64,000 nucleotides of DNA from Aplectana chamaeleonis (lineage: Eukaryota; Nematoda; Chromadorea; Rhabditida; Cosmocercidae). Under the pieces are notes generated by a model that ran no database searches, was not told the origin of the DNA, and saw only the letters and a program-made list of their open reading frames with translations. The stretch covers positions 1 to 64,000 of the forward strand of contig JAPDOI010000890.1 of assembly GCA_029168955.1 (NCBI GenBank), read 5' to 3'. Of the stretch, positions 45,966-57,889 are shown piece after piece. A program made the translations under genes and the position numbers. Each line of letters opens with the position of its first letter. Position 1 is the stretch's first letter.

Positions 45966-48900
45966 TGCCGAGATGTCGTACGTTCGTGCCGTGGCAGTGT
46001 GGAGGAAAGAAGACCACCTCCGTGCAAACCGACGTCAATCCCTCCGCGGAGAGGGTTTTTGTCATGGGAGAGGTGCTGGCTGGCCTCAGCTCTCCTGAAG
46101 ATCATGCTGCAAAGAGCCGGCGTCGAGAGGAACCCAGGACCCGCGAAGAAGAAGAAGTACCCATGTGCCACATGCGACAGAGATGTCACTTGGAATGGAA
46201 CCAGCGTCCAATGTTTTGGATGCCAAAGGTGGGTGCACTTCTCTTGTTCCGGTCTCAGTTCTGTGAGGCAACACGATTCTTCCTTTCGTTGTATTGTGTG
46301 CTCCGCCTCCAGTAACTCCAATTCCTCATCTACCAACCGCCCCCTCTCTATTGTACATATCAATCTCAACGGCCTTCGCGCCAAGCTTTCTGAATTATCT
46401 CTCTTTGCCCGTACTCATCACCAGGATGTTATCATGGTTCAGGAAACCAAACTCTCTCCCTCTGCTACCTCTCGACATTCAAACATCCCGGGATATACTC
46501 ACTCTCGAGTACATCCCCATCCATCTACCTCTAAAAACTCCACTTTCTCTTTTCAATATATACATTCCTCCCTCCACATCCTGCCCATCAACTTACAACC
46601 CTATCCCACTTCTCATGCAGCTGTATGACTGCTCTCTATCTCCCTCAATTGTCTTTGCGGGTGACTTCAATGCTCACACGTTCTGCTCGTCGCTTGACTC
46701 TGATGCTAGAGGAAATGACGTCGAAGAATGGGCGGAGGAGTGCGATCTGGTTATCCTTAACGATGACCAGCCCACTCGTCTCCCTGCATACGGCCGATCT
46801 TCCAGCCCAGACATCTCCCTTGTCTCTTCTAATCTCTCTAATGCCTGCTCTTGGTCTACATCCACAACTCTTTCCAGTGATAACATTCCGGTCTTTGTCA
46901 ATATTGATCTCTCTAACTCTCTTGCTCCCTATACAGGTGTTCGTCATCGTTCTTATCTCAATTTAGGCCTTGCAGACTGGAGCCTGTTCAGGGAGGTTGC
47001 ACTCCGCCAAGCGGCCGAATATCCGTGGAATGGAAATGTACACCAGAAGGAGCGCCACCTCTCTGATGCCATCCGCAAGGCGATGAAAGCTGCGATCCCT
47101 GAAGGTCGTGTCAAGACCTTCTTTCCCAATGTCACCTGGGAGACACTGCAGAAGATAAGGACAAGGGACGCAAAGAGAGCTGCTGATCATCTTGACCCAG
47201 ACATTGCCGAGTTGGATAATGAGATCAGGATGGACCTTGATAGGCACAAGAAAGAATCTCAGAAAAAGTTCACTGAGAAGATGAACTTCAGGAGTGATGC
47301 TGCAGCAACGTGGAAGGCTTTGAAAAGGATCTCCGGAAAGTACACCTCCGCCAACAATTCCACGATTGAATTCGACAGCGGAGTCTTCAAGTCAGGGAAA
47401 GAGGCGGCAAATGCTCTTGGGAAGCATTTTTTCATCACAAAACCCAAAAGAGAGAAGCAGAATAGAATAACTGTTCGGGAACTCTGTAAACTTTCACTCA
47501 TGGCTGATGATGATGCAATCACGCCCGCTCAGGTCTAGAAGGTTATCAAGGGAATGAGCAACTCGAAGGCAGTAGGGCCAGATGGTTTGAGCCCAGCAGT
47601 TCTAAAGAGACTGCCAAGTGAACTACTACCCCTGCTCGCTGACGTCATTAATACATCGTTTCGCACCTGTACATTACCTCAAGATTTGAAAGTAGCACGT
47701 GTCATCCCATTGCCGAAGCCGGGTAAATCACCATCCACGGCAAAAGGTTACAGGCCAATCAGTCTTCTCTTACCTATTGCCAAAGTTGCGAAAAATTGGC
47801 TGTGGAGGAGCTTGCCGAACATAATAGCAAACAAAAGCATCAACATGGTTTCCGTAAGCTACATTCCACCACTACGGCCCTGCTGGAAATTGTGAGCTAT
47901 GTTTTGGACGGCTTCAATGCCATGAAACCTCAGCGAACCGTAGGTGTAGCCCTCGATCTAACGAAGGCTTTTGACACTGTAAACTTGGGCATTTTGTCGG
48001 AGAGCCTGTTAAGGTCTACCATTCCGCCCTGGCAGAAGCGGTGGATAACCGCATTCACCAAAGGACGTCGGGCAAATGTGCTATTTCAAGGGCACGTCTC
48101 CAATAGCATCCCAATTGCCGCCGGCGTACCACAAGGAGGAGTTCTATGGCCTGCTCTTTTTAGTCTGTATATTGAAGATCTACCCGTTCCATCCCAAGAC
48201 ATCAAGGTCGTTGCATATGCGGATGATATTACTATACTATGCCGGGATCGCGACATAAATGTAGCTGCCAGTAAGATCAATGACTACTTGATCGAGTTGA
48301 AATGTTTTCTCGATAGCAAGATGCTTACGGTCTCTGCCGCTAAATCATCCGTCACCGTCTTTTCCACTGATCCTGCGGAGCACTGTGCTCATCCCATGGT
48401 GGAATGGGACGAAACTCGCTTGCCGGCCGCCCAATTTCCTAAGCTGCTCGGACTCGTGTTGGACCCTTCGTTGAGGTTTCATAAGAACACTGAGCAGAAG
48501 CAAGCTGCAGTGAAAGCAAGACTTAACGTCCTACGTGCTCTCGGCGGAACGTCCTGGGGGTGCAGTAAAGAAACGATCCTGACCACGTACAAGGCCATCG
48601 TACAGCCCGCCCTGGAGTATGCTGCACCAGTCTGGCAGCATATCGTGTCGGACACATCCTGGTCCAAGCTGCAGCGCATCCAAAATGGAGCATTGCGAAT
48701 CGCAACAGGCTGTTCTAAAAGCTCTCCAGTAGAGCACCTACATGCCGAAGCTCGCATCCTGCCAGTTAAGGACCATTGCCAACTCCACGCACAACAGCTG
48801 TACATAAACATTCTGAAGCAGCCAAATCATCCGTCGCGAAGAGTATTAGACCCCGTGAGAGAGAGGTATAAGAAAGCCGTTTGCTGATGCTCCCACGAAA

Positions 48901-49275
48901 ATCAATATACAGAGATGGACCAACGCACAACAAGAACGCCTCCGTCTCTTACGTGCTGAGCATACCCAATTCGTCAAGGATCACTTATGCAAGACCGCCG
49001 TAAACTCCATTCTCGGAGCCTGAGGTCAGCGAAAACGAGATGGAACTCGGTAGGCGTGCCAGGTGCACCCTTGCCTCGTTGCGCTGCGGGCACTCCCCCA
49101 TGCTTATGTCTTATTTACAAGATCGATAGCAGCAGACCTGACGAGTGCCCGGATTGTGGTAATAAAGGGCATACTACTGCGCACCTTTTCAACTGCCCGA
49201 TGAGACCGACATCGTTAACAACAGTAGATCTGTGGACGAATCCGACGCTTGCGGCTCAGTTCCTCAATCTATGAC
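45966..49275 (+). pseudogene. LINE copy 4 ORF: 2A-like, PHD-like finger, endonuclease, RT
   Basis: In frame from about 45966: LLKIMLQRAGVERNPGP (2A-like, ends 46142), KKKKYPCATCDRDVTW, QCFGCQRWVHFSCSGLSS, FRCIVC (Cys4-His-Cys3, PHD-like), VHINLNGLRAKLSEL and MVQETKLSPS. An ~85-bp deletion near 46497 shifts frame; it continues AGDFNAHTFCSSLD and SSDNIPVFVNI (the catalytic His of SDHIPV is Asn here). TAG at 47536. NSKAVGPDG, GYRPISLL, a frameshift near 47795, HGFRKLHSTTTALLE, VALDLTKAFDTVNLG, GVPQGGVLWPALFSLYI and YADDITIL. Frameshift near 48870. Ends CPDCGNKGHTTAHLFNC. Confidence 0.92.
46119..46142 (+). other. 2A-like motif GVERNPGP in LINE copy 4
   Basis: GVERNPGP lies in the same frame as the upstream leader and the PHD-like finger. 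Canonical 2A ribosome-skipping peptides end D-V/I-E-x-N-P-G-P; here the first residue is Gly. Copy 3 has GIEKNPGP at the same place and the minus-strand LINE GIGANRGP. 2A-like sequences are known at the N-terminus of some AP-endonuclease LINE proteins. Activity is uncertain because of the Gly. Confidence 0.6.
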
Positions 49276-49862
49276 AGGACCCTCTCTGTGGCTGCAGAAG
49301 AAGAAGAAGCCAGAGCCCGCTTAGCTAAATACTATATAGTGTTTGCTTTGTCGATGTACATGAGGAAAACTTGGTTTTTTTGCTTGTCTTTCTTGCTTAG
49401 CTTTCTAAGAACCCGAACTTTACGTTTCAGTATAGAAGTATCAATCTCGAACACTTCATTTCGATTCATTTGTATACTGCGACCTGAGCATAAATGATTC
49501 TATGCGTCCTAGGCCATCAGACAAGCCTCTCTAACACACCGGTCAACGCTTCGTGGTTACGGTAGCGTGGCGTGTTGCCCCGGAGTGTACAGAGGTGTAT
49601 GGGCGGCGCACGTGACGGCTGTTATTCGAGCATGTTTCCGTATCGATTATTTCATGCGTATTTATATATATATTTATTTACATAAGCCTGCGGACCAGAC
49701 TTATGTGCAATTAACAGCTCATATACGAAATCACCAACAAAAAACATCTAGTAACAGCGAGGGAAAAACTACCAGTATTTCGGTCAGACAAAGCAATGGA
49801 TGTAAAGCAGATATGCGCATAGCCCGTAATGGCGAGAGTAGAAGTGACTGCTCCGTGAGAGA

Positions 49863-51415
49863 TTAGCGCTCACCAGGTTCGTTCTCGAAGTATTCAGTTG
49901 CAAGTTTCCTGAACGCCTTATGACTCACAGGGATGGATTTGAGCCTCCCGAGCCGTTCAAATGCAGGAGTCGCCCTATTAATAAAGAAAAAGCGCCTGCA
50001 GTCAAGGTTCGAGTTTTTGCGTAGAATTTTTGAAGCTCCTCCCCTGGTACTTGATGTTCTCACCTCGACAATACACTCAGGCCGCAGACCAAAGTCCGGT
50101 TTATTCAAAATTTTGTGCAGCAGTAGTAAGTCATTAAACTTTCTTCTTATCAAAAGAGATTGCAAGTTGAGCTCACTATTCCTGGTTTCTGCAGATGGCA
50201 TTTGTTGATAATGGCAAAATCCAAGCTTCCTGATCATTAACTTCCTTGTGAACCCGTTTTGCACCTTCTCAAGTCTAACTATGATCTTCTTTTTGTGTGG
50301 AAAGTACACCGGTTTCCCATACTCAAGAATAGGTCTAACATAGGTTTTGTAGGCTCTAAGTAGCACCGCGCTGCTTCTTGTCCCCAGTCCCCTGAATATA
50401 TTATTGACGGCCGCGGTGGCTCTGGCAGATACCGATTCGCAGTGTTTGTCAAAACTGAGGTTTCGTGTGAGGATAAATCCCAGGTCAGTGATCTGCTCGA
50501 CATTCTCGATCACAGTCCCTTCGACATTGTAAGTATGACAGTTATTCGAAGAACCCAGGTGCAGAGTTTTCGTTTCTTCCTTCTATAACGGTAAGTCCCA
50601 TTCATGAGACCAGACCGCCATTGCGTCTATTGCATTTTGAATTGCATCAATGTCCTCCCTGGAGCCCGCCCTGCGAAAAATCTTTATATCGTCTGCAAAT
50701 GCACAGAAGTCTACTCCAAATCCACTTAGTAAGTCCCCCAGCTCGTGCGTGTATATATTGAACAGAATCGGTGAAAGAACTCCACCCTGCGGAACTCCAC
50801 TACACACTGGGTGATTCTGCGAATACGAAGTGTTCACTCGAACCGAAAAGGTCCTATGCTCCAAAAATGAGGCAATCCAAGAAACTATGCGCGGGTGTAC
50901 GCCTACCATTGTTAGTTTTTGTATTAGCTTATGATATGGGACATTGTCAAATGCCTTGGAGAAATCGAAAAAAAAACAACATCGACATTACTACCTTGGT
51001 CTAAAAGAGACGTCCAGTTGTCTAGGGCTTCAATCATAGCTGTCACAGTTGACTTACCCTTTTGAAAGCCATGCTGATGGGGGGGGGGAAATAACCAAAC
51101 AATTTTCGAGATGTGCTCCTATTCTCTTCTTTAGAATTTTTTCGAACAACCTAGCGAACAATGACGTTATACTAACTGGTCTGTAGTTGGAAGGCTCTGT
51201 GAATGGCGCCTTTTTCAAGATTTCAAGAGAAAAGCGTACGATTTCGAGAAAAGCTACATTTCTTGCGTTCGTAATGTATTCGTAGCTGTTGTGGTTCAGA
51301 TAGGATAAAGCAAGGCTGCTTTTGTGAGCACATGAGCCTATTTTTGACAGCCTTCGCAGTAACGTAGTAACAGTGCTTGCATCTCTACTCACAATTTTGT
51401 GGCTTCAAAAAGGAT
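49863..51415 (-). pseudogene. CR1-type LINE RT fragment inside the MULE
   Basis: Minus-strand, 5'-truncated within the RT. 51392-51054: NYRPVSITSLFARLFEKILK, then a G-run (51079-51086) shifts frame. 50909-50583: VCSGVPQGGVLSPILFNIYT and CAFADDIKIF (catalytic ADD present). Frameshift near 50583. 50513-49863: TDLGFILTRNLSFDKHC, RAYKTYVRPILEYGKPV and VEKVQ-type block LEKVQNGFTRKLM, finishing AFRKLATEYFENEPGER before TAA. No C-terminal Cys/His block, unlike the other LINEs, consistent with CR1-type. Confidence 0.88.
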
Positions 51416-51559
51416 TTTTTGCTGGAGGTAACGCAGCATCGCGATGAATATTGTACCTTTAAGTTTAAAACAGAACTTGCTTTTGGGAGAACCCTAATTT
51501 ACGGCAACCTAACGTTGAACTTTCATGCATACGGCACTACTCTCAAGGCAGCAACAATA

Positions 51560-51838
51560 CTGTGCTTCTCTGGGCCGAATTCCGGTCCGCAATTGCGTCT
51601 CGACACGCTCTGCGGCGGCGCGCATTCGAGTCGGAAGAGTTTCCAGCGCCACAGCCGCCGATCTGTTGACTCTAGGTGGGTTTCAGAAACTGGAAAGTAA
51701 ACGAAATTGGAGAAAACTGTATAAAAAAGCCATATCGAGTCGGCTTTGGCGCTGGAAACTCGACTGACTCCAGCACGTGCGGCCGCAAAGCGGGTCGAGA
51801 CGCAATTGCGGACCGGAATTCGGCCCAGATAAGCACAA
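51560..51838. mobile_element. mariner-like MITE inside the MULE (279 bp)
   Basis: Left end CTGTGCTTCTCTGGGCC, right end inverted TTGTGCTTATCTGGGCC, identical further in through GAATTCCGGTCCGCAATTG and CGTCTCGAC; a second inner pair (CGAGTCGGAAGAGTTTCCAG, against its match at 51735-51765) makes it nearly fully palindromic. Flanked by TA (51558-51559 and 51839-51840). Confidence 0.85.
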
Positions 51839-52201
51839 TACATCACGATTGAAAGAGTCGTCGAATGTTCATTGTTGAGACCAACTTTTCTATGACAACC
51901 CAAAATCATCATCAGAACTTGTTTCCCAATCAATCATGGAGAAATGTTTGAAAATCCCCCCGTTCCACTCTTTACCGACTGATAGCGGCCTAGGCAGGTC
52001 TATTCTCCACGGAAACTTTCCCACCAATGTGTGAGGGAGTTGAAAAGTGCCGGAACACTAAAGAATCCAATGATAGCCGCGCGCGACTACCGCGACGCCG
52101 CGCGCGGCGCCCATGCACTTCTGTACACTCCGCTGCAACACGCCACGTTACCGTAACCACGTAGCGTTGACCGGTGTGTTACAGAGGCTTGTGGCCATCA
52201 G

Positions 52202-53237
52202 CGGAGAGAAAAGTAATCGGAAATGTTCCAACTATTATAAGTTAAGACGGGCCAACGCAATGGTATAAACGTGTGGATCGCGAAGTCACTTGACTGCAGA
52301 AGAGAACTCAGATATGAGATCCTCTTCGACGTAAACTAAATTTTAATTGAAGCACTTCGAATATTACAATGTGATATAGTTTCATTCACGATCGCGTCGA
52401 TAGTGTAGATCAGGGATCAGTGGTGTTCCGGGTTTCGAAAAACCCATCTTTCGCGCGTTTGTAGCATTCCTAAAACCGCGAAAGACATCGGAGCGAGGGA
52501 ACTAAGGGTCAATTGGAGTAGAAAAAGCCAATGAATAATTTTGGATGCTTCCGCGGTTTGCTCTCAGGAAATCGAACTCCCGCGCAGTTTTTTGGCGTCC
52601 CGCGCCCGATTCTCGGCAACAAAGGAAAAAGTTCAGTGTCGAGACCTGACTTTCAAATTCTAATTAATTCATTCCGCTCTTCTCTGGTAAATATGGGGAA
52701 ATATAGCTACGGCAACAGCTATGATTTGCCAATGGCACGTAGTCTCACTGTAAATAACTTATGATACATGCTATTGTTCACACGACCACACGGTTGAGTA
52801 AGCCGTTGGGCCAATTTTCGGCTTAGCTACGACCCCCTAATGGCCAAAATTTTGTGGAAATTTATAGAATTTTTACGATCCCCACCCGAGATGAAACACT
52901 CCTTCAGCTTTTTTTTGAGTGATAAAGTTGGAAAAAACTCAAACTTGTATTGAGCTTAATATCTACTCGCCAATAACTTTGAATACATCTAGCGAGCTCT
53001 GTTACTAAAGCTACGGAAAGGAGAAAATTCCCTTTCTTCACCAAAGATTCCACGACACCCGCATACTTTCATTCTCTACGAAACTTTTTCAAAATTTTTT
53101 TGACCCCCCATTGTGTCGAGTCGCAACCCTGCACGACGAGCAAGGCGAAGGAATATGCGATGCGGCCGACAAGCACAGTCACATAATACCAGGGTATACC
53201 CGTGACCAAATTAGCAAAGCTGGGTACGATTACTCAC
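52202..53237. other. INTS4 intron sequence, nothing recognised
   Basis: Remainder of the ~7.3-kb intron between the exons at 53238 and 45904. It contains an isolated CAGGGATCAGTGG (52413) reminiscent of a hAT end but without a second end. No gene. Confidence 0.5.
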
Positions 53238-53353
53238 AAAAAACGTCATCTATTTGTTGCTCTCTCGTGTCATATACAAGGTGAAGCCCTAGAAGTTCTC
53301 GAACCATTCCATGGACGAATACAGCATGCCGGGCGCCAACTTTGCTCAAGCAC
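53238..53353 (-). CDS. INTS4: INTS4 exon
   Basis: Acceptor CGCTTTCAG before 53353, donor TTTTTT/GTGAGT at 53238. 116 bp. It completes an Arg codon (AG plus G), then CLSKVGARHAVFVHGMVREL, then LGLHLVYDTREQQIDDVF and one base of the next codon. The segment corresponds to the conserved L-G-x-R-H ... P-E-L-L ... F-D-T stretch of INTS4. The 84-bp intron upstream is of normal nematode size. Confidence 0.9.
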
Positions 53354-53437
53354 CTGAAAGCGATCGAATACTGTGTGTGACGACAGGAGGCGCTACCTTT
53401 TCCTAGAGGGGTGCCAGCCTGAGAAAGAACGATCAAC

Positions 53438-53580
53438 CTATATATCTGATTTTTGTCGATTGGAAAACGATGTAGACAATTCAGAAGGGCCCTCGAACAG
53501 ATCCTCATGCACTCCGCATCCGCGAACTCGGCCTTTGCCAGAAGGTCGCGCAGCGCTTGTCGAGATTCAACAATAGCATC
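53438..53580 (-). CDS. INTS4: INTS4 exon (most upstream found)
   Basis: Acceptor CGCCATTTCAG before 53580, donor ATATAG/GTTGAT at 53438. 143 bp: DAIVESRQALRDLLAKAEFA, DAECMRICSRALLNCLHRFP and IDKNQIYR (last codon split). Matches the INTS4 HEAT-repeat segment that ends D-x-x-x-I-x-x-C-L. No N-terminal HEAT exons were recognised between here and 64000, so the 5' part is either beyond the window or behind a >10-kb intron. Confidence 0.88.
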
Positions 53581-55259
53581 CTGAAATGGCGGTATGGGCT
53601 ACAATGTCCTGAAAGCGATTACAGGCTATAAAACGGCGAAATTCACATGGTTCTTACGTGTGCTGGTGCGGAGGTTAGAGACAGGGAGAGAGCGGAGGGC
53701 AGACGGAGGCCCAGGCGTCGCGCGCGCCGCTCGCCTCCTCGACTGATGCGAATTTCGACGTTTTATAGAGGGTAATCACCGGAGGCCGGCTGGCGCAGCG
53801 CGTGCAACGCAAATCTGCGGCGCGCGCGTCTGACACGATTGGAGCACGATTATACACTCCACCAAAATCCTATACAGGCGAAACGAGGCCTAGCTCTGCT
53901 TAATACACTACTGACGAGCCTCGGGAAGTGGAAATAATGCAATAAGTGGTATGAACACTAAATTTCACACTTCTCTAAGGTTAACAGGCGAAACTAGTCT
54001 CAGCTCTTCCTATTGCAGAAGCACCTCACTTTCAAATCCCATTACGATTGTACACATGTTTCATTCGGCTGTCTTAAACGTCGTAATAAATCAAATCGAA
54101 TCAAATCAAACATCATTAATAGGGTAGGGTTGCACACGCAAGATGGAGTTTCGAGATGCAACTTTAAAATGGGGAGGACATTGATCCCGTATTCCATACT
54201 CAGAATCGGCTAAATGCAACAGAGATTTACAAGAGATTTGCAAAAGTGGACATTTTCATAGCTTTACCTAGAGAAAAGGGGTACACGGATGACAATTTCT
54301 AGGGCCTTCAAAAAATGTCTTGGATTAAGCTTAAAACTTGGTTCTAGGGGTTATTTTGGGTGCTGATTACGAATCTGAGGCCCATTTGTCAATGTTTGAT
54401 AATTCCATCTGATTTGGTCCGGAGATTCAAAATGGGGGAAATTTTGCTGCACAAACGCGACTTCTGACGATTTCGAGAATGCTACGATCAAATCGCCTTA
54501 AAACTTGTACATAGGGGTTTTCAATAAATTACGGTAGGTTACGGTGGGTATACGGTAGCTTTGTAAAAGTCTCAGAATTGTCTGAAAATTTCACTGTGGA
54601 TGTTAGTTGGGACGCTGAACGCGAGGAACAGATCCCAGATTCCGGTTCACCGCCATAAATAACCCACAGTTGAAATTTTAGAGCCGAATCCGAATTTTTT
54701 CTGGACACCCCCAGAAATTCCCTGATGAGTGATGGACCACCATGAACTTTTTGTGACGCAATGAAAATGCCATTTTTGAAATCCCCGCGGCCATTCGGAA
54801 AATTCGGGAGCGCCCGAAGAGGCACTCTCGGGTGGGCGTGTCCCAGTTGGGGGGCCGACTCCGCCCCTCGTCGCTGACGAGATTGCCTCCAGAGTGCCTG
54901 TTTCACGAGTGCTTCGATTTTATTGCGTCCTCACTGTATTTCTACACTATTCACCTGTATTCCACTGAACTGCAAGGTACTAGATGCTGATAAACAGTTG
55001 TATTCAACCCCAATAGCAATCCTCCCGATAAACGTTGATCCCAAATGCATTGGTTTGCTAAATCATGAGAGTTTTCATGTTTCTTTGTTAACATGAAACT
55101 TTTCTTGACCAGCAATATGATGCTATACGTTTCCTTTTTTCTCCGCAATGGTAATTTTATGAAAAAGGTGAGTCCTTTTCTCGATTTTCCTTCTCTTTTT
55201 TTATTTAGAAGATACAAATATTTAATGAATCATGATAAGATCCCTATTCGCGTATTGCA

Positions 55260-56694
55260 GTAACTCTAAATGTTGCTTACGCTTTAAATCACTTCACTTT
55301 CCAATACGCGGCCCCGGAGAAAAATATTTTTTAAAAAACACTCAAGTGTTATTTGTTTCCTCCATTCCTTGATTTACATTTGACTTTATCTATTCCAGTT
55401 ATCCTGCCCCTATGAAAAGATTTTCGAAGCCTCTTGGCAACTTTTTATTCCCATGTAAATTAACCGTTACTGAAAAAAATCATAGATATGCCTTATGCTG
55501 GTGAAATATTTTCAACGAATTTCCTAAATTATTCAAGTGTTTGCTGATTCCTCGTTAGCATTTTTAGTCACCAATAGAAAAAAAGTCGGACGAGTTTTTA
55601 AAAATCAATTCTGTGCTAGTTTTATTAGGCAGTAACTTTTCTAAAGATCTTTACATATAACTCGGACCTATTTTCAAAACTTCTGCTTGATCAGATCAAT
55701 TCCTAGCCTGTCTGATAAAGTTGCTATTGTAATATGAAAACTGTCTGTGATTTATGAATTCGGAATTTTTCAAGCAAAAGCGTAGGTGAATAGTCACATG
55801 GAATCAGAAAGAGGAGTTCGTTCTAAATTTGACGTCTACTCCCATTTTTTATGATTTTTAGCGATCATGAAAAGCGCATCTGATTTTCAGGCAAAATGAA
55901 ATGATTTTTTTTATTTCTTGAAGTTTGTTTCTACCTTATTTCATTTTTTAATTTGTATTTAATATTCATTTTCACTATGAAAATTTTATTCTAAAACGAG
56001 ACGAACGCTTGAAAAAGGAGAAGAAGGAGATAGTTTTGATATTTATTAACAATTTTTATTCTTAATTACACTGTTTTCAGTTATGCCTATTTCAATTCCG
56101 TATATATTCTCAGCCTTCACCATTCAATCTAATATTTTCGGCACATATGGGTCGATATCGCCTCTCCTAGACCGCTTTTGATCTGCATAGCCAGTGGACA
56201 TAACAGATCCGAAGACAATCGACCCAGGATCGTAAACATGTCCCAATGGCATTTGCTAATGGCCATGCGGACGGCAGGGTCGGAGGAGTGAAAGATATGT
56301 AGGTATCGGCTGATGTCAACGAGGAATTATTAGTTTGAATCCATAGGCTCAGACCATGTTTAAGAAGAAAGACGTTATTTCTCTTTCAGCGAATGACAGA
56401 AATCAGTCATAGAAGGTAACGAGATTTTTTGTTGCTGAAGGAAAATTCAATTGTTTAAAAACTAAAATTGAATTGGACATCAATGAATAAAAAAACATGA
56501 AAAAGCAAAGCGACGGCACAAAAATTCGAGATTCTCTTCGCTGAAGTTGTTTTTGTTTTTTAAAGCATTTTTTGCATTTTCTGGTGTAGAAAACATGCTG
56601 TTTAATGTTCAAAAAATTCTATCTGATAATGTGACAATTTTATTGAACAGTAAAGTTAAAATCTCGTCACCGTTTTTTAACATCGTTCGAAACC
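55260..56694. other. no gene; AT-rich centre of the inverted repeat
   Basis: Low-complexity AT-rich sequence; short frames only. Confidence 0.5.
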
Positions 56695-57186
56695 TTAAAG
56701 GCAGTGTCCACGATAAAAACCATGTCTGATTTTTTGGTGGAGATCGGCAGCTGCGGGGTCAGCGGAATCCTAACGTTGAAAAAACTGAGAAAAATGAGCT
56801 CGGAACGGTCCCCTACGGCCCCAAAGTTGGACACCCATCAGCTCGTCACCCCCAGATGCACTTTCCACCCCCACCGACGTGAACAAATGAATGCTCGAGA
56901 TTGTGAGATGAGCGATAATTTCCAATCAAGAGCCCCGTTCTTCCCTTCATTGTCAACTTCTCTCTCTACTCAGTTCAGCTCGCATACATCGGCTGCAAAA
57001 GACGGAAGTTACAAGCCTCGGACAACTCGTCCACCATGTTTCCTTAGCTCAATATTTGAGGGACCATAACTCCGTTCCCAGAAGGTCTTGTACGATTTCA
57101 GAGATATCATTGGAATCAGCATGAGGCCGTTTTCAAGATAGGCTAAAAAACAGAAGAACGATTTTCATCGTGGACACTGCTTTTAA
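56695..57186. mobile_element. TTAA-flanked MITE (492 bp)
   Basis: Starts TTAAAGGCAGTGTCCACGAT and ends ATCGTGGACACTGCTTTTAA. Very similar throughout to 29578-30069 (AAAACCATGTCTGATTTTTT, GGACAACTCGTCCACC, CTTGTACGATTTC). A further isolated end (CGAGAACAATGCCTTTAA at 57272-57289) follows ~85 bp downstream, so it may sit inside an older relative. Non-coding. Confidence 0.9.
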
Positions 57187-57289
57187 GTAGTAAAAAAATT
57201 GTCAAGAACGCCCGTAATTCGTAAATCGTTAACCGTAATTCGTTTGGAAAAAAAGAAAAACGATTTCTATCGAGAACAATGCCTTTAAT

Positions 57290-57889
57290 AAATTTTTAAC
57301 ATAAATCTCTGGTTCTTCAGAAAAATTAGTTAAGAATTTGCTTTTTCCCTAAAACCATTTGGGGAGTAATCCTATGACTGAAAATGTTGATTCCGCTTCA
57401 GCAAGTACTCGCTAATATTACTAAAAAAACTGTGCAATAAATTACTTCACATACGAGGGGTGCGAGGTAGTGCTACAAAATTAAAAAATTGTGCGAAGTG
57501 GAAGTGGAAAAAATTACGAATTTGTGTCCAGCTTCGGCTTTCCACTTTATAAGCTACAAAAGCGAGCTTGAAAAGTGAATTTATCGAACCCACCCGACAA
57601 TTATGAGTTTAAGAAAAAAATTGTATCAGTGGCTTTGGAAAATTCTCAATTTTTTTCACTCCTTGAAATTAAGGTTGTACCCAAATTTGAAATTTCGCTA
57701 ATCAAATTGCTCCACTATGGAGAATAGATTGCATTTACATTTTACAAAATTTGAGCTCGACCACCTTGCATGAGTTACTCAAGGCTTCATAAACACATTT
57801 TTTAAAATTATGAACAAATAAAAAAAATAATTGGAAGCCAGACCCATATTCAGATCCAGTAGTTCGTAGTAGAAATGGGGTTAACGTAT
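57290..57889. other. no gene seen
   Basis: AT-rich sequence between the TTAA MITE and the right inverted arm; nothing recognised. Confidence 0.5.

Larger units (their letters stand above)
45964..49308 (+). mobile_element. full-length LINE copy 4 in INTS4 intron, with TSD
   Basis: The 11-bp target GCCAGAGCCCG is duplicated at 45953-45963 and 49309-49319. The 5' edge coincides with that of the copy at 34656. It lies antisense to INTS4, leaving only 59 intron bases between its 5' end and the INTS4 exon at 45904. It has an ~85-bp internal deletion in the endonuclease, otherwise ~3.4 kb as for copy 3. Ends with a (GAA)n tail. Confidence 0.95.
49521..52192. mobile_element. MULE-like element with 9-bp TSD, in INTS4 intron
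   Basis: Terminal inverted repeats of ~85 bp: left ACAAGCCTCTCTAACACACC, right (inverted) ACAAGCCTCTGTAACACACC, continuing through CGGTCAACGC and CGTGGTTACGGTA. The 9-bp target GGCCATCAG is duplicated at 49512-49520 and 52193-52201. Long inverted ends with 9-bp duplications characterise Mutator-like elements. Cargo: a minus-strand CR1-type LINE fragment and a mariner-like MITE. No MULE transposase. Confidence 0.9.

Noticed and set aside
52412..52440. Possible hAT end CAGGGATCAGTGG
   Set aside because: No inverted partner or 8-bp duplication found nearby.
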